Part shown: positions 33,689 through 41,649 of the stretch, in pieces
Numbering within the stretch: the stretch's first letter is position 1
How the letters are laid out: the number at the start of each line of letters is the position of its first letter
Source of the DNA: Lentzea xinjiangensis
GTDB taxonomy: Bacteria; Actinomycetota; Actinomycetes; Mycobacteriales; Pseudonocardiaceae
NCBI RefSeq assembly: GCF_900110955.1
Contig: NZ_FOFR01000001.1
Span: 542,410 to 606,409, forward strand
Length of the DNA stretch: 64,000 nt
Reading direction: 5' to 3'
The notes under the pieces: generated by a model
What the model was told of the DNA's origin: nothing
Seen by the model: the letters and a program-made list of their open reading frames with translations, nothing else
Databases searched by the model: none
Position numbers and translations under genes: made by a program

Positions 33689-34237
33689 ATGGCTGAACAG
33701 AAGAAGATCGCATTCCTGGTCGACACGGAGGGCATCGAGCAGGTCGAGCTCACCGACCCGTGGTCGCACGTCGAGAAGGCCGGCGGGGTGCCGCGCCTGC
33801 TCGCGCCGAAGCTCGGTGAGGTGCGCGGCTTCCACCACCTCACGCCGGCCGACTCGTTCCCCGTCGACGGGACGTACGCCGACGCCTCAGCCGACGACTA
33901 CGACGGTGCCGTCATCCCCGGCGGCGTCGCGAACGCCGACTTCCTGCGGATGGACGCCGACGCCGTGCGGCTGGTGAAGGACCTGGTGGCGGCGGGCAAG
34001 CCGATCGCGTCCATCTGCCACGGGCCGTGGCTGCTGGTCGAGGCGGACGTGGTGCGCGGCAAGATGCTGACCTCGTTCCCGAGCCTGCGGACCGACATCC
34101 GCAACGCGGGCGGCGACTGGGCCGACCAGGAGGTCCGGGTCTGCGACATGAACGGCTGGACGCTCGTGACGTCCCGCAACCCCGACGACCTGCCGGCGTT
34201 CAACCGGGAGGCCCTGAAGGCCTTCGGCCTGGGCTGA
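33689..34237 (+). CDS. DJ-1/PfpI-family type 1 glutamine-amidotransferase-like protein
   Basis: The 182-aa protein has a PfpI fold: KIAFLVDTEGIEQVELTDPW (Glu18 region), YDGAVIPGGVANADFLRMD, nucleophile Cys in IASICHGPWLLVEAD, and SFPSLRTDIRNAGGDWADQE. The E...C...H layout fits the deglycase/protease family. Probably a cytoplasmic stress protein. It starts 9 bases after the hydrolase gene and may be in the same operon. Confidence 0.92.
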   Translation: MAEQKKIAFLVDTEGIEQVELTDPWSHVEKAGGVPRLLAPKLGEVRGFHHLTPADSFPVDGTYADASADDYDGAVIPGGVANADFLRMDADAVRLVKDLVAAGKPIASICHGPWLLVEADVVRGKMLTSFPSLRTDIRNAGGDWADQEVRVCDMNGWTLVTSRNPDDLPAFNREALKAFGLG

Positions 34238-34267
34238 GGGCCGGGATCTGCAGCTCCCGGCACCGCT

Positions 34268-35023
34268 CTACAGGCGCGTCCCGGCGTAGTGCGCCATGGC
34301 GTCGCGCACCCATTGGGCCATGTTGTCGCCGTTGACCTCGAAGTTGGCCCGGAACTCGTCCGAGTCGACGTAGAGGTCGCCGAGGCCCTGGTAGGAATCC
34401 CGGTCCGGCGTCCAGCTCAGGCAGATCCAGCGGTAGTGGCGGTCGACCAGCTCCTGCGTCTCGGGAGCGTCGATCGCCGTGCCCGCGACGAACAGCACGC
34501 CGAGCTTGTGCGCGATGTCCCGCCATTCGGCCATGAACCGGTCCGCGTCGGCACGCGTCCAGCCCTTCATCTTCTCCTTGCTCTCGGCGATGTGCCCCGC
34601 GGCACCCTCGCCGTAGCGTTCGACCAGCTCGGCCTCGTGGCGCTCCTGCTTCGCCGCGTCGAAGCCGTCGAACAGCTCTTCGAGCTTCACCTCGTCCCCT
34701 CCTTCCAGTTCGTGGATCGTCCGCGCGACGGTGGTGGCGAGCCGGTCCAGCCGCTGCCTCTCGGCCTGCAACCACCGGTGGTGGTTGCGCAGGACCGTCA
34801 GCTGGTCCGTGCCGTTCAGCATCTCCGCCACCACGTCGAGGCCCAGGCCCAGCTCGCGCAGCAGCAGGATCTGCTGCAGGCGGTGCACCTGCTCCTTCTC
34901 GTAGTAGCGGTAGCCGTTGGCGCCGATCCAGGCAGGCGGCAGCAGCCCGATCGAGTCGTAGTGCCGCAGCGTCCTGGACGTCACCTTCGACATCCGTGCC
35001 ACCTGGGCGATCGACCAGGCCAT
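34268..35023 (-). CDS. MerR-family regulator with TipAS-type ligand domain
   Basis: ATG 35023 has GGAGGGAGGA in front. The 251-aa protein has a MerR HTH (SIAQVARMSKVTSRTLRHYD, NGYRYYEKEQVHRLQQILLL), a coiled coil, and a C-terminal TipAS domain (YGEGAAGHIAESKEKMKGWT, WTPDRDSYQGLGDLYVDSDE). TipA-type proteins trap thiopeptides or similar drugs and activate their own and efflux genes. A 19-bp-spacer promoter lies directly upstream, so it is probably self-activating. Confidence 0.9.
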   Translation of the reverse strand: MAWSIAQVARMSKVTSRTLRHYDSIGLLPPAWIGANGYRYYEKEQVHRLQQILLLRELGLGLDVVAEMLNGTDQLTVLRNHHRWLQAERQRLDRLATTVARTIHELEGGDEVKLEELFDGFDAAKQERHEAELVERYGEGAAGHIAESKEKMKGWTRADADRFMAEWRDIAHKLGVLFVAGTAIDAPETQELVDRHYRWICLSWTPDRDSYQGLGDLYVDSDEFRANFEVNGDNMAQWVRDAMAHYAGTRL

Positions 35024-35052
35024 CCCGGTCCTCCCTCCGCGCTTCGTCCTCG

Positions 35053-35083
35053 ACGGTAGGGGTTGACGCAGCGTCAAGGTCAA
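35053..35083 (-). promoter_or_regulatory. MerR-type promoter with 19-bp spacer
   Basis: On the minus strand TTGACC (35083-35078) and TACCGT (35058-35053) are 19 bases apart, the over-long spacing typical of MerR-activated promoters. The spacer contains the perfect dyad TTGACGCAGCGTCAA (35063-35077). The regulator encoded downstream should twist this DNA to activate its own gene. Confidence 0.75.
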
Positions 35084-35098
35084 CCGGCGTTTGGCAGG

Positions 35099-35659
35099 AT
35101 GGCCGGTGTGTGGAACATCGCTGGATCGCTGCAACCCGTCCCGGTCCTCTCGCGCCTCGACCTCGTGCCCGAACCGGTCGCGGCCGCGCTGAGGGAGCTG
35201 GACGGCGCCGACCGCGTCGCGGTCGCCGAGATCGACCCGACCCTCGCCGACACCGCCGAGTTCTGCGCGCACTACGGTTCGCCCCTGGAGGCCTCGGCGA
35301 ACTGCGTGGTCGTCGCGGGCAAGCGCGGCGGTGAGATCCGTTACGCGGCCTGCATGGTGCTGGCCACCATGCGCGCCGACGTGAACGGCGTCATCCGCAA
35401 ACGCCTCGACGCGCGCAAGGCGTCGTTCGCGCCGATGGACGAGGCCGTCGCGTTGACCGGCATGGAGTACGGCGGCATCACGCCCATCGGTGTGCCCGCG
35501 GGCTGGCCGGTCCTGGTGTCGCCGGAGGTGGCCGCCGCCCCCGAACTGGTCGTGGGCAGCGGCATCCGCGGCAGCAAGATTCTGGTTCCGGGCGACGTGC
35601 TGGTGAAGCTGCCCGGCGCGGAGGTCCTACCCGATCTGGCTCGCGTACTTGGCGAGTAG
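35099..35659 (+). CDS. YbaK/EbsC-type aminoacyl-tRNA deacylase-domain protein
   Basis: The 186-aa protein (ATG 35099; GTG 35108 possible) has the YbaK fold: FCAHYGSPLEASANCVVVAG, ADVNGVIRKRLDARKASFAP, and GGITPIGVPAGWPVLVSPEV. Family members hydrolyse mischarged Cys- or Ala-tRNA; whether this one does is not known. It is divergent from the MerR gene and its last 33 bases overlap the convergent LOG-family gene. Confidence 0.85.
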   Translation: MAGVWNIAGSLQPVPVLSRLDLVPEPVAAALRELDGADRVAVAEIDPTLADTAEFCAHYGSPLEASANCVVVAGKRGGEIRYAACMVLATMRADVNGVIRKRLDARKASFAPMDEAVALTGMEYGGITPIGVPAGWPVLVSPEVAAAPELVVGSGIRGSKILVPGDVLVKLPGAEVLPDLARVLGE

Positions 35660-36703
35660 CTCGACCGCCTCGTCGACCTCGTCGGTGACGAGGATCCACT
35701 GCTCGGCCTCCCGACCGGCCGCGAGCTTCTGCACGAGCGGTGCGGCCGGGACCTCGTCGGTCCAGAAGTCCCTGCCCAGGAACACCATGGGCGCGGCGGG
35801 CCCGACGCTGCCGTAGTAGTTCTGCGTGAAGTCCTGGAAGACCTCCTGGACCGTGCCCGCCTTGCCGGGGGTGTAGACGATGCCGCCGGTCGCGACCGTC
35901 AGCAGGCCCTCCTCGCGCACCGAGTTCGCGAAGTACTTGGCGTGCAGCTCGCAGGCCGGGTTGGGCGGCTCGTGGCCGTAGAACCAGGTCGGGATGCCGA
36001 TCGTGCGCGGGGTGCCGGAGCTCGGCAGCTCCGGGAACACCGCGAGCCACCGGCCGATCGACTCGTCGTCATGGCCGAACGACGGGGCCCGCGCGATGGC
36101 GTCGAGGACGTCGGTGTCCGCCTCGCCGAGCCGCACGCCGAGCGGCACCGCCTCCATCGCGCCCGGTCCGCCGCCGGTCAGCACGGTGAAGCCGGCCCTG
36201 CCCAGCGCGGCGCCGAGTTCGACGGCGTTGCGGTAGCCCGCTGAGCCGCGGGCGAGCGCGTGACCGCCCATGACCGCGACCGGTGAGCCCGTCAGCGCCT
36301 CGTCGAGGGCCTCGGTGATCGAGTGGTCGTGCAGGCGTTCGGACAGCGCGTGCAACGGGTCGGGGTGGTGGCCCTGCTGCTTGCTGTGCCGGTAGATGAC
36401 GGCGTCCGGGGTGTCCGCGTACGACTGGGGGTCGGCCGGGTCGAAGCCCGCGAACAGCTCCTCCGGCGTGTAGAGCGAGGACCGGTACACCTCGTAGGGC
36501 ACGTCCGGGATCACCGGGAAGATCAACGCGCCCGCGGCGTCCGCCCGGCGCTGCATGGTCTCGCTGAGCGTGCACCCGAGCAGCAGGGCGCCGTCGAGCG
36601 GCACCCGCACGTCCTCGCGAGTGAGGTCCAGCCCGATGATGACGGCTTTGCGCAGGTCAGGCGCTGCCCGAAGCTGGTCCAGGTCGGTGATTTCGATCCG
36701 CAC
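35627..36703 (-). CDS. LOG-family (lysine-decarboxylase-like) Rossmann protein
   Basis: GTG 36703 gives 358 aa (VRIEITDLDQLRAAPDLRK). The core has VAVMGGHALARGSAGYRNAV, GFTVLTGGGPGAMEAVPLGV and the PGxxGTxxE-like TPGKAGTVQEVFQDF, the LOG signature. It is longer than plain cytokinin-activating LOG enzymes, with an extra N-terminal domain of about 120 residues. The substrate is likely a nucleotide or nucleotide-like compound but unproven. Confidence 0.85.
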   Translation of the reverse strand: MRIEITDLDQLRAAPDLRKAVIIGLDLTREDVRVPLDGALLLGCTLSETMQRRADAAGALIFPVIPDVPYEVYRSSLYTPEELFAGFDPADPQSYADTPDAVIYRHSKQQGHHPDPLHALSERLHDHSITEALDEALTGSPVAVMGGHALARGSAGYRNAVELGAALGRAGFTVLTGGGPGAMEAVPLGVRLGEADTDVLDAIARAPSFGHDDESIGRWLAVFPELPSSGTPRTIGIPTWFYGHEPPNPACELHAKYFANSVREEGLLTVATGGIVYTPGKAGTVQEVFQDFTQNYYGSVGPAAPMVFLGRDFWTDEVPAAPLVQKLAAGREAEQWILVTDEVDEAVELLAKYASQIG

Positions 36704-36767
36704 GCCGAAAAGCCTATGCCTCGGGCGGATCCCCTGGCCCCGGGATCCGCGGATGACCGGCGGGAAC

Positions 36768-37547
36768 TCAGGGCCGCGGCGTCCACACCAGGACGTCCAG
36801 CGCCAGCACATCGCCTGGGACCACGTTGGCCAGGTGCACACGGGCGATCGACTTGCCGTTCGTCTTCACGCAGAAGGTGGCGCCGGTCGTGACCTCCTCG
36901 TACCTCGCGACGTGGTCGTAGCCCGCGGTGATGCAGTCCTCCAGGGTCGCGTCGGCCTTGACCGGCGCGAGGTCCTTCGAGGCCCAGAGGTACGAACCGT
37001 CGTACTTGAGGTCGTGCTTGGACGCGTCCGGCGAAGACGTCCTCGCCGCACCCCAGTCCAGCGCCTTCGAGTCGAGGTCGACCCCGTAGCCGTCCGTGAG
37101 CTGGATCGGTTTGTCCTTGCTCGTCCGCTGGATGCCGGGTGCGTCTTCCGACGGTGCCGCCGCGGTGGTGGTGGCGGTGGTGGTCGATGAGCTGGTGCCC
37201 GTGGTGCCCGTGGTGCCAGTGGTGCCAGTGGTGCCAGTGGTGCCGGTGGTGGAGGTGGTCGTGTCCGACGCTCGGGCGGTGGTGGCCGTCAAGGCCCTGG
37301 TGGTGACGGCCGTGACCGTCGCCGTGCCCGCGATGATCCCGGCGACCGCCAGGACGACCACCTTGTCGACCGGCTTGCCGATCTTCGCGGCCACCAGGCC
37401 GACGCCGATCAGCAGCGTGACGACACCGATCACCAGCGCCGCCGTCGACGCCGATCCGGACAGCACCGCAAGCACCGCCGACACGTCGGCGGCGAGGCTG
37501 ATGGGCAGCAGCCACCGCCACCCGTGCCCGCTCTCGTTCTCCGTCAT
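36768..37547 (-). CDS. Membrane protein with Thr-Thr-Gly repeat tract and extracytoplasmic domain
   Basis: The 259-aa protein has two or three membrane segments (about 12-85), then a TTSTTGTTGTTGTTGTTGTT linker encoded by a 9-bp DNA repeat. A C-terminal domain of about 130 residues follows (IQLTDGYGVDLDSKALDWGA, ...DVLALDVLVWTPRP) with two Cys. The C-terminal part is probably outside. No named domain is recognised. Confidence 0.65.
   Translation of the reverse strand: MTENESGHGWRWLLPISLAADVSAVLAVLSGSASTAALVIGVVTLLIGVGLVAAKIGKPVDKVVVLAVAGIIAGTATVTAVTTRALTATTARASDTTTSTTGTTGTTGTTGTTGTTGTSSSTTTATTTAAAPSEDAPGIQRTSKDKPIQLTDGYGVDLDSKALDWGAARTSSPDASKHDLKYDGSYLWASKDLAPVKADATLEDCITAGYDHVARYEEVTTGATFCVKTNGKSIARVHLANVVPGDVLALDVLVWTPRP
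37192..37245. repeat. 9-bp tandem repeat encoding Thr-Thr-Gly
   Basis: Six copies of GTGGTGCC(C/A/G) run head to tail (first copy starts CTGG). Three consecutive copies are identical, so recent expansion or contraction is likely. The count would change linker length without a frameshift. Confidence 0.85.
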
Positions 37548-37575
37548 CCGCGCATCCCCCCGGAGCCCGGGTGAG

Positions 37576-38451
37576 TCAGAAGATCACCGTCTGGTTGCCG
37601 TGCACCAGCACCCGGTCCTCCAGGTGCCACCGCAGCCCGCGCGCCAGCACGACCTTCTCGATGTCCCGGCCCTTGCGCACCATGTCCGCCACGGAGTCGC
37701 CGTGGTGCACGCGCAGCACGTCCTGCTCGATGATCGGCCCGGCGTCCAGGTCCGCCGTCACGTAGTGGCACGTCGCGCCGACCAGCTTCACGCCCCGCCG
37801 GTGCGCCTGGTGGTAGGGGCGGGCGCCGATGAACGACGGCAGGAAGCTGTGGTGGATGTTGATCGTGCGGCCGGACCAGGCCGCGCACAGCTCCGGCGGC
37901 AGGATCTGCATGAAGCGGGCCAGGACGACGGCGTGCGGGTCGTGGTCCTCCACCAGGGCGCGCAGCCGGCCGAACGCCGCCTGCTTGCCCTCCGGGTCGT
38001 TCGACGGGAACGGCACGTGGTGGAACGGGATGCCGTGGGCGCGGGTGATGTCGCCGAGCTCGGGGTGGTTGCCGATGACGGCGGACACCTCGACGTCGAG
38101 CTCGCCGGTCGCCACGCGGGCCAGCAGGTCGTAGAGGCAGTGACCCTCCTTCGACACGAGGATCACCACCCGCTTGCGCGCGCCCGTGTCGGTCACCGTC
38201 CACGTCGACTGCGCGCCCAGCGAGTGCGCCACCTCGGCGAACCGGGTGCGCAGCTCGTCCACGCCGAAGGGCAGCGAGTCCGCGCGGACCTCCTGACGGG
38301 TGAAGAACCAGCCCGTCTCCGGGTCCGTGTGGTAGGCGGCCTCGACTATCCAGCCGCCGTTCTCCGCGAGGAACGACGAGATCCTCGCGATGATGCCGGT
38401 GCGGTCGGGACAGCCGAAGGTGATCACGTAGCGACGCTCGGGCGATGGCAC
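37576..38451 (-). CDS. purU: Formyltetrahydrofolate deformylase
   Basis: The 291-aa protein has an N-terminal ACT domain (YVITFGCPDRTGIIARISSF, residues 8-27) and a formyltransferase domain with VLARFMQILPP, INIHHSFLPSFIGARPYHQA (catalytic His) and GATCHYVTADLDAGPIIEQD (catalytic Asp). It releases formate from 10-formyl-THF, balancing one-carbon units and supplying formate for PurT. Start GTG 38451. Length is normal. Confidence 0.97.
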   Translation of the reverse strand: MPSPERRYVITFGCPDRTGIIARISSFLAENGGWIVEAAYHTDPETGWFFTRQEVRADSLPFGVDELRTRFAEVAHSLGAQSTWTVTDTGARKRVVILVSKEGHCLYDLLARVATGELDVEVSAVIGNHPELGDITRAHGIPFHHVPFPSNDPEGKQAAFGRLRALVEDHDPHAVVLARFMQILPPELCAAWSGRTINIHHSFLPSFIGARPYHQAHRRGVKLVGATCHYVTADLDAGPIIEQDVLRVHHGDSVADMVRKGRDIEKVVLARGLRWHLEDRVLVHGNQTVIF

Positions 38452-38464
38452 GCCGCAGAAGTAT

Positions 38465-39199
38465 TCACGGCGTGGGCAGCGCCGCCAACAGGGACTCCTC
38501 GCCGGTCACGATCGCGTGGTTCGGGCGGCCGTAGAGCGCCCGGTAGACCGCGTCGGCGGTGCCCGCGAGGGTGGCGTCCTCGTCGAAGGCCGCGTCCCGC
38601 ACGCCGGTGACGACGAGCGGCTCGCCGGCGGTCAGCCGGAGCTCCCACGCGCGGCCCGCGTCGGCCGCGTGCACGAGCACCCGGCCCGTCGCGCCGACGA
38701 CGCTGCCCAGCTCCAGCCGCCTGGGCACCAGGACGGTGAGGTACTCGTCGATGCCGTCCGCGGCGAACTCCGGGTCGAACACCAGCGACGGCAGCTCGTG
38801 GCCGGTGGCGAGCTCGGCGTCCAGGCGGTGGATCGAGGTCTCGTGCGCCTGCCTGCGCGCCCAGAAGCCGGCGAGCTGAGGCCCCTGGAACGTCCACGCG
38901 GGACGGTCCGCGGGAGTCTCGCGCAGCCGCGTGACGAGCAGCGACAGCCCGTTGTCCCACCAGGAGAGCAGCTCGTCGAAGTCCCGCGGGCCCTCCGGCC
39001 ACTTCGGACGACCGGCCTCGGGTGCGGTGACGACGGCCTGCGCCGCCCACGTGTGCACCTCGGCCAGGTGCCGGACCAGGTCCAGCACCGTCCACTCGGG
39101 ACAGGAGGGGACCGGGGCGTCCTGGCCCGCCTTCAGAGCGGCCGAACGCATCGACGAAGCCTGGGTCTCGAGCTGAGCGACGAAGTCCACGAGCTCCAC
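38465..39199 (-). CDS. Maleylpyruvate-isomerase-family mycothiol-dependent enzyme
   Basis: GTG 39199 gives 244 aa. The N-terminal DinB-like four-helix part has PSCPEWTVLDLVRHLAEVHT (metal-site His in HLAEVH) and RRQAHETSIHRLDAELATGH (second metal motif HExxxH), typical of MDMPI-fold mycothiol-dependent proteins. Members isomerise maleylpyruvate or transfer mycothiol; the substrate here is unknown. It fits an organism that makes mycothiol (mshA at 45470). The following methyltransferase gene ends 2 bases upstream. Confidence 0.87.
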   Translation of the reverse strand: MELVDFVAQLETQASSMRSAALKAGQDAPVPSCPEWTVLDLVRHLAEVHTWAAQAVVTAPEAGRPKWPEGPRDFDELLSWWDNGLSLLVTRLRETPADRPAWTFQGPQLAGFWARRQAHETSIHRLDAELATGHELPSLVFDPEFAADGIDEYLTVLVPRRLELGSVVGATGRVLVHAADAGRAWELRLTAGEPLVVTGVRDAAFDEDATLAGTADAVYRALYGRPNHAIVTGEESLLAALPTP

Positions 39200-39200
39200 C

Positions 39201-40007
39201 CTAGGGTGCGACGGCGGCCCAATCGAGCGTGATTTCCCCGAGCCGCCACCGCCGCCGGTCGTCGAGCACCGGCCAGCCGCGCCCGGCCAGCAACCGCGCC
39301 GACTCCACCCACCGCGCACGCGGCCCGAACGGCGCGAACGGGGCCGCGGTGGCCCAGCACGCGTCCAGCTCGGCCAGCAGCGCGTGCACCCGCTCGCCCG
39401 GCACGTTCTTGTGGATCAGGGCCTTGGGCAGCCGCTCGGCGATGTCGCCGGGCGTCTCGATCGCGGAGGGCTTGCACGCGAGCGTGAACGTCCGTGGTCC
39501 GTCGCCGTCCAGCGCCACCCACGTGCACCGGCGGCCGATCTCGTCGCACGTGCCCTCGACGACCAGCCCGCCGGGAGCCATGCGGGACAGCATCGTGTCC
39601 CACGCCTCGAACGCCTGCTCCTCGGTGTACTGGCGCAGCACGTTGAACGCGCGCAACAACACCGGGCGCGCGCCGGCCAGCTCGAAGCCACCGCGCCGGA
39701 AGTCGAGCAGCGGCGGGTCCGCCACGGCCTTGCCGGCGTCGACGCGCTCCTGGTCGATCTCCAGCCCGAGCACGCGCACGTCGGGGCGCACCGTGCGCAG
39801 CCGGGAGGCCATCTCGACGGTGGTGATGGGCGACGAGCCGTACCCGAGGTCGACCACCAGCGGATCGGCGGCCTCCGCCAGCAGCGACGACAGCGTGCCG
39901 GTCATCCACCGGTCGACCCTGCGCAGGCGGTTCGGGTTGGTCGTGCCCCGCGTCGGCAGGCCGAGCGCGCGGGCCCGGCCTGCCGCTAGCCGCGGTTTGC
40001 GAGCCAT
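39201..40007 (-). CDS. SAM-dependent methyltransferase
   Basis: The 268-aa protein has a Rossmann SAM motif DPLVVDLGYGSSPITTVEMA (residues about 48-67), an acidic residue after strand 2 (LGLEIDQERV), MAPGGLVVEGTCDEIGRRCT, and a C-terminal half rich in Trp/Arg. The substrate cannot be inferred. ATG 40007 overlaps the end of the DUF2505 gene by 22 bases, so both belong to one operon with the isomerase-family gene. Confidence 0.78.
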   Translation of the reverse strand: MARKPRLAAGRARALGLPTRGTTNPNRLRRVDRWMTGTLSSLLAEAADPLVVDLGYGSSPITTVEMASRLRTVRPDVRVLGLEIDQERVDAGKAVADPPLLDFRRGGFELAGARPVLLRAFNVLRQYTEEQAFEAWDTMLSRMAPGGLVVEGTCDEIGRRCTWVALDGDGPRTFTLACKPSAIETPGDIAERLPKALIHKNVPGERVHALLAELDACWATAAPFAPFGPRARWVESARLLAGRGWPVLDDRRRWRLGEITLDWAAVAP

Positions 40008-40474
40008 TCCGACGTGAACTCGCTCTCCTTGTCCAGCATGACCGCGACCTGCTCGGCGATCACCTTCTCGAGCTTGCCGCCCAGCAGCGGGATGCTGACC
40101 TTGACCTCGCCCGTGAGGGCGGTCCTGGACCCGGTGCCGTCGTCGGTGACGGTGAACGCGCCCTCCAGCCGGCCGGGCACGCCGTTGATCGTCACCTCGA
40201 CCGTGCCGGCGCCCGCCGCCCAGTTCTCCACGCGCTGGACCACGAGGTCGCCGCCGAGCAGCGACCTGGCCACCGAGGGCAGGTGCTCCGCGGGCACACC
40301 CTGCTTGAGCTGGTACGACGTGGTGCCGTCGACGCTGGAGAACGTCACGAGCTCGGCGTCGGAGCCGCCGATCGCGGCCAACCGGTCCCGCAGGTGGGTC
40401 TCGTCGACCATCGCGCCGAAGACCTTCTCCGCCGAATGGGGTGACGTGGTGTGGTGCTCGATGCGGCGTGCCAT
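39986..40474 (-). CDS. DUF2505 protein (SRPBCC-like lipid-binding fold, Rv0481c-like)
   Basis: The 162-aa protein starts MARRIEHHTTSPHSAEKVFG and shows START-like alternation of strands with a long C-terminal helix (GGKLEKVIAEQVAVMLDKES). DUF2505 proteins are actinobacterial and of unknown role. The gene is divergent from murB with a 25-base gap, the same placement as in mycobacteria. Confidence 0.9.
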   Translation of the reverse strand: MARRIEHHTTSPHSAEKVFGAMVDETHLRDRLAAIGGSDAELVTFSSVDGTTSYQLKQGVPAEHLPSVARSLLGGDLVVQRVENWAAGAGTVEVTINGVPGRLEGAFTVTDDGTGSRTALTGEVKVSIPLLGGKLEKVIAEQVAVMLDKESEFTSEWLANRG

Positions 40475-40499
40475 GTCGCGGAGGCTACCGTTGACGTCC

Positions 40500-41573
40500 G
40501 TGACCACCACGCAGTCCGTACCTCTGGCCGAGCGCACCACGCTCCGACTCGGTGGACCGGCCGCGCGGTTCGTCCACGCCACCACCGCCGCCGAGTTGGT
40601 CGAAGCCGTGCGCACAGCCGACGCCGCCGGCGACGAGAAGGTCCTCGTGCTCGGTGGCGGGTCGAACCTCGTGATCTCGGACGGCGGCTTCGACGGCACG
40701 GTCGTGCACGTCGCCACCAAGGGTTTCCGGCTCGACCCGCTGGGCGGCGGCATCGTCCAGTTCACCGTCGAGGCGGGCGAGGAGTGGGACGCGGTCGTCG
40801 CCGAGGCGGTCGCGCAGGGCCTCGGCGGCCTGGAGTGCCTGTCGGGCATCCCCGGCCTCAACGGCGCCACGCCGGTGCAGAACGTCGGCGCGTACGGCGT
40901 CGAGATCTCCCAGGTGCTGCAGTCGGTCGACCTGCTCGACCGGCGCAGCGGCAAGGTGCACCAGGTGCCCGCCGCCAAGCTCGGCCTCGCCTACCGCACC
41001 AGCGTGTTGAAGAACACGGACAGCGCCGTCGTGCTGCGCACCAGGTTCTCGCTCACCGCCGGCGGCATGTCCGCGCCGATCCGCTACGCCGAGCTGGCGC
41101 GGGTTCTCGGGGTGGCGCAAGGTGATCGCGTGCTCGCGGACGAGGCCCGCAAGGCCGTGCTGGAGCTGCGCCGCGGCAAGGGCATGGTGCTCGACGCCAC
41201 CGACCACGACACGTGGAGCGCCGGCTCGTTCTTCACCAACCCGATCGTCGACGACTCGACGTTCAGCGGCGTGCTGATCCGCGTCGCCGAACGCCTCGGC
41301 ACCGACGTCGACGTGCCGGCCTACCCGGCGGGCCACGGCCGCAGGAAGCTCTCCGCCGCGTGGCTGATCGAGCGCGCCGGGTTCCGCAAGGGGCACCAGG
41401 GGCCGGGCGGCCGGGTGTCGCTGTCCCACAAGCACACGCTGGCGCTCACCAACCGCGGCGGCGCCTCCACGGAGGACCTGCTGGGGCTGGCGCGCGAGGT
41501 GCGCGACGGCGTGCGCTCGGCCTTCGGCGTAGAGCTGCACCCGGAGCCCGTCTTCGTAGGCGTTCAGCTGTAG
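40500..41573 (+). CDS. murB: UDP-N-acetylenolpyruvoylglucosamine reductase
   Basis: GTG 40500 (357 aa). FAD-binding segments LVLGGGSNLVISDGGFDG and GLECLSGIPGLNGATPVQNV are followed by the MurB C-terminal domain with YRTSVLK, RRGKGMVLD, SAGSFFTNPIV (catalytic Ser) and LHPEPVFVGVQL (catalytic Glu). It reduces UDP-GlcNAc-enolpyruvate to UDP-MurNAc in peptidoglycan synthesis. TACCGT at 40486-40491, 8 bases before GTG, and the lack of a Shine-Dalgarno site suggest a leaderless mRNA. Confidence 0.97.
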   Translation: MTTTQSVPLAERTTLRLGGPAARFVHATTAAELVEAVRTADAAGDEKVLVLGGGSNLVISDGGFDGTVVHVATKGFRLDPLGGGIVQFTVEAGEEWDAVVAEAVAQGLGGLECLSGIPGLNGATPVQNVGAYGVEISQVLQSVDLLDRRSGKVHQVPAAKLGLAYRTSVLKNTDSAVVLRTRFSLTAGGMSAPIRYAELARVLGVAQGDRVLADEARKAVLELRRGKGMVLDATDHDTWSAGSFFTNPIVDDSTFSGVLIRVAERLGTDVDVPAYPAGHGRRKLSAAWLIERAGFRKGHQGPGGRVSLSHKHTLALTNRGGASTEDLLGLAREVRDGVRSAFGVELHPEPVFVGVQL

Positions 41574-41649
41574 GGCTGTTCGAGTGACTCTATGTGACCA
41601 ACCGCTACCTGGCGTGTTTCATTGAGGTAGTAGGGATGCGGAGGTCGCT

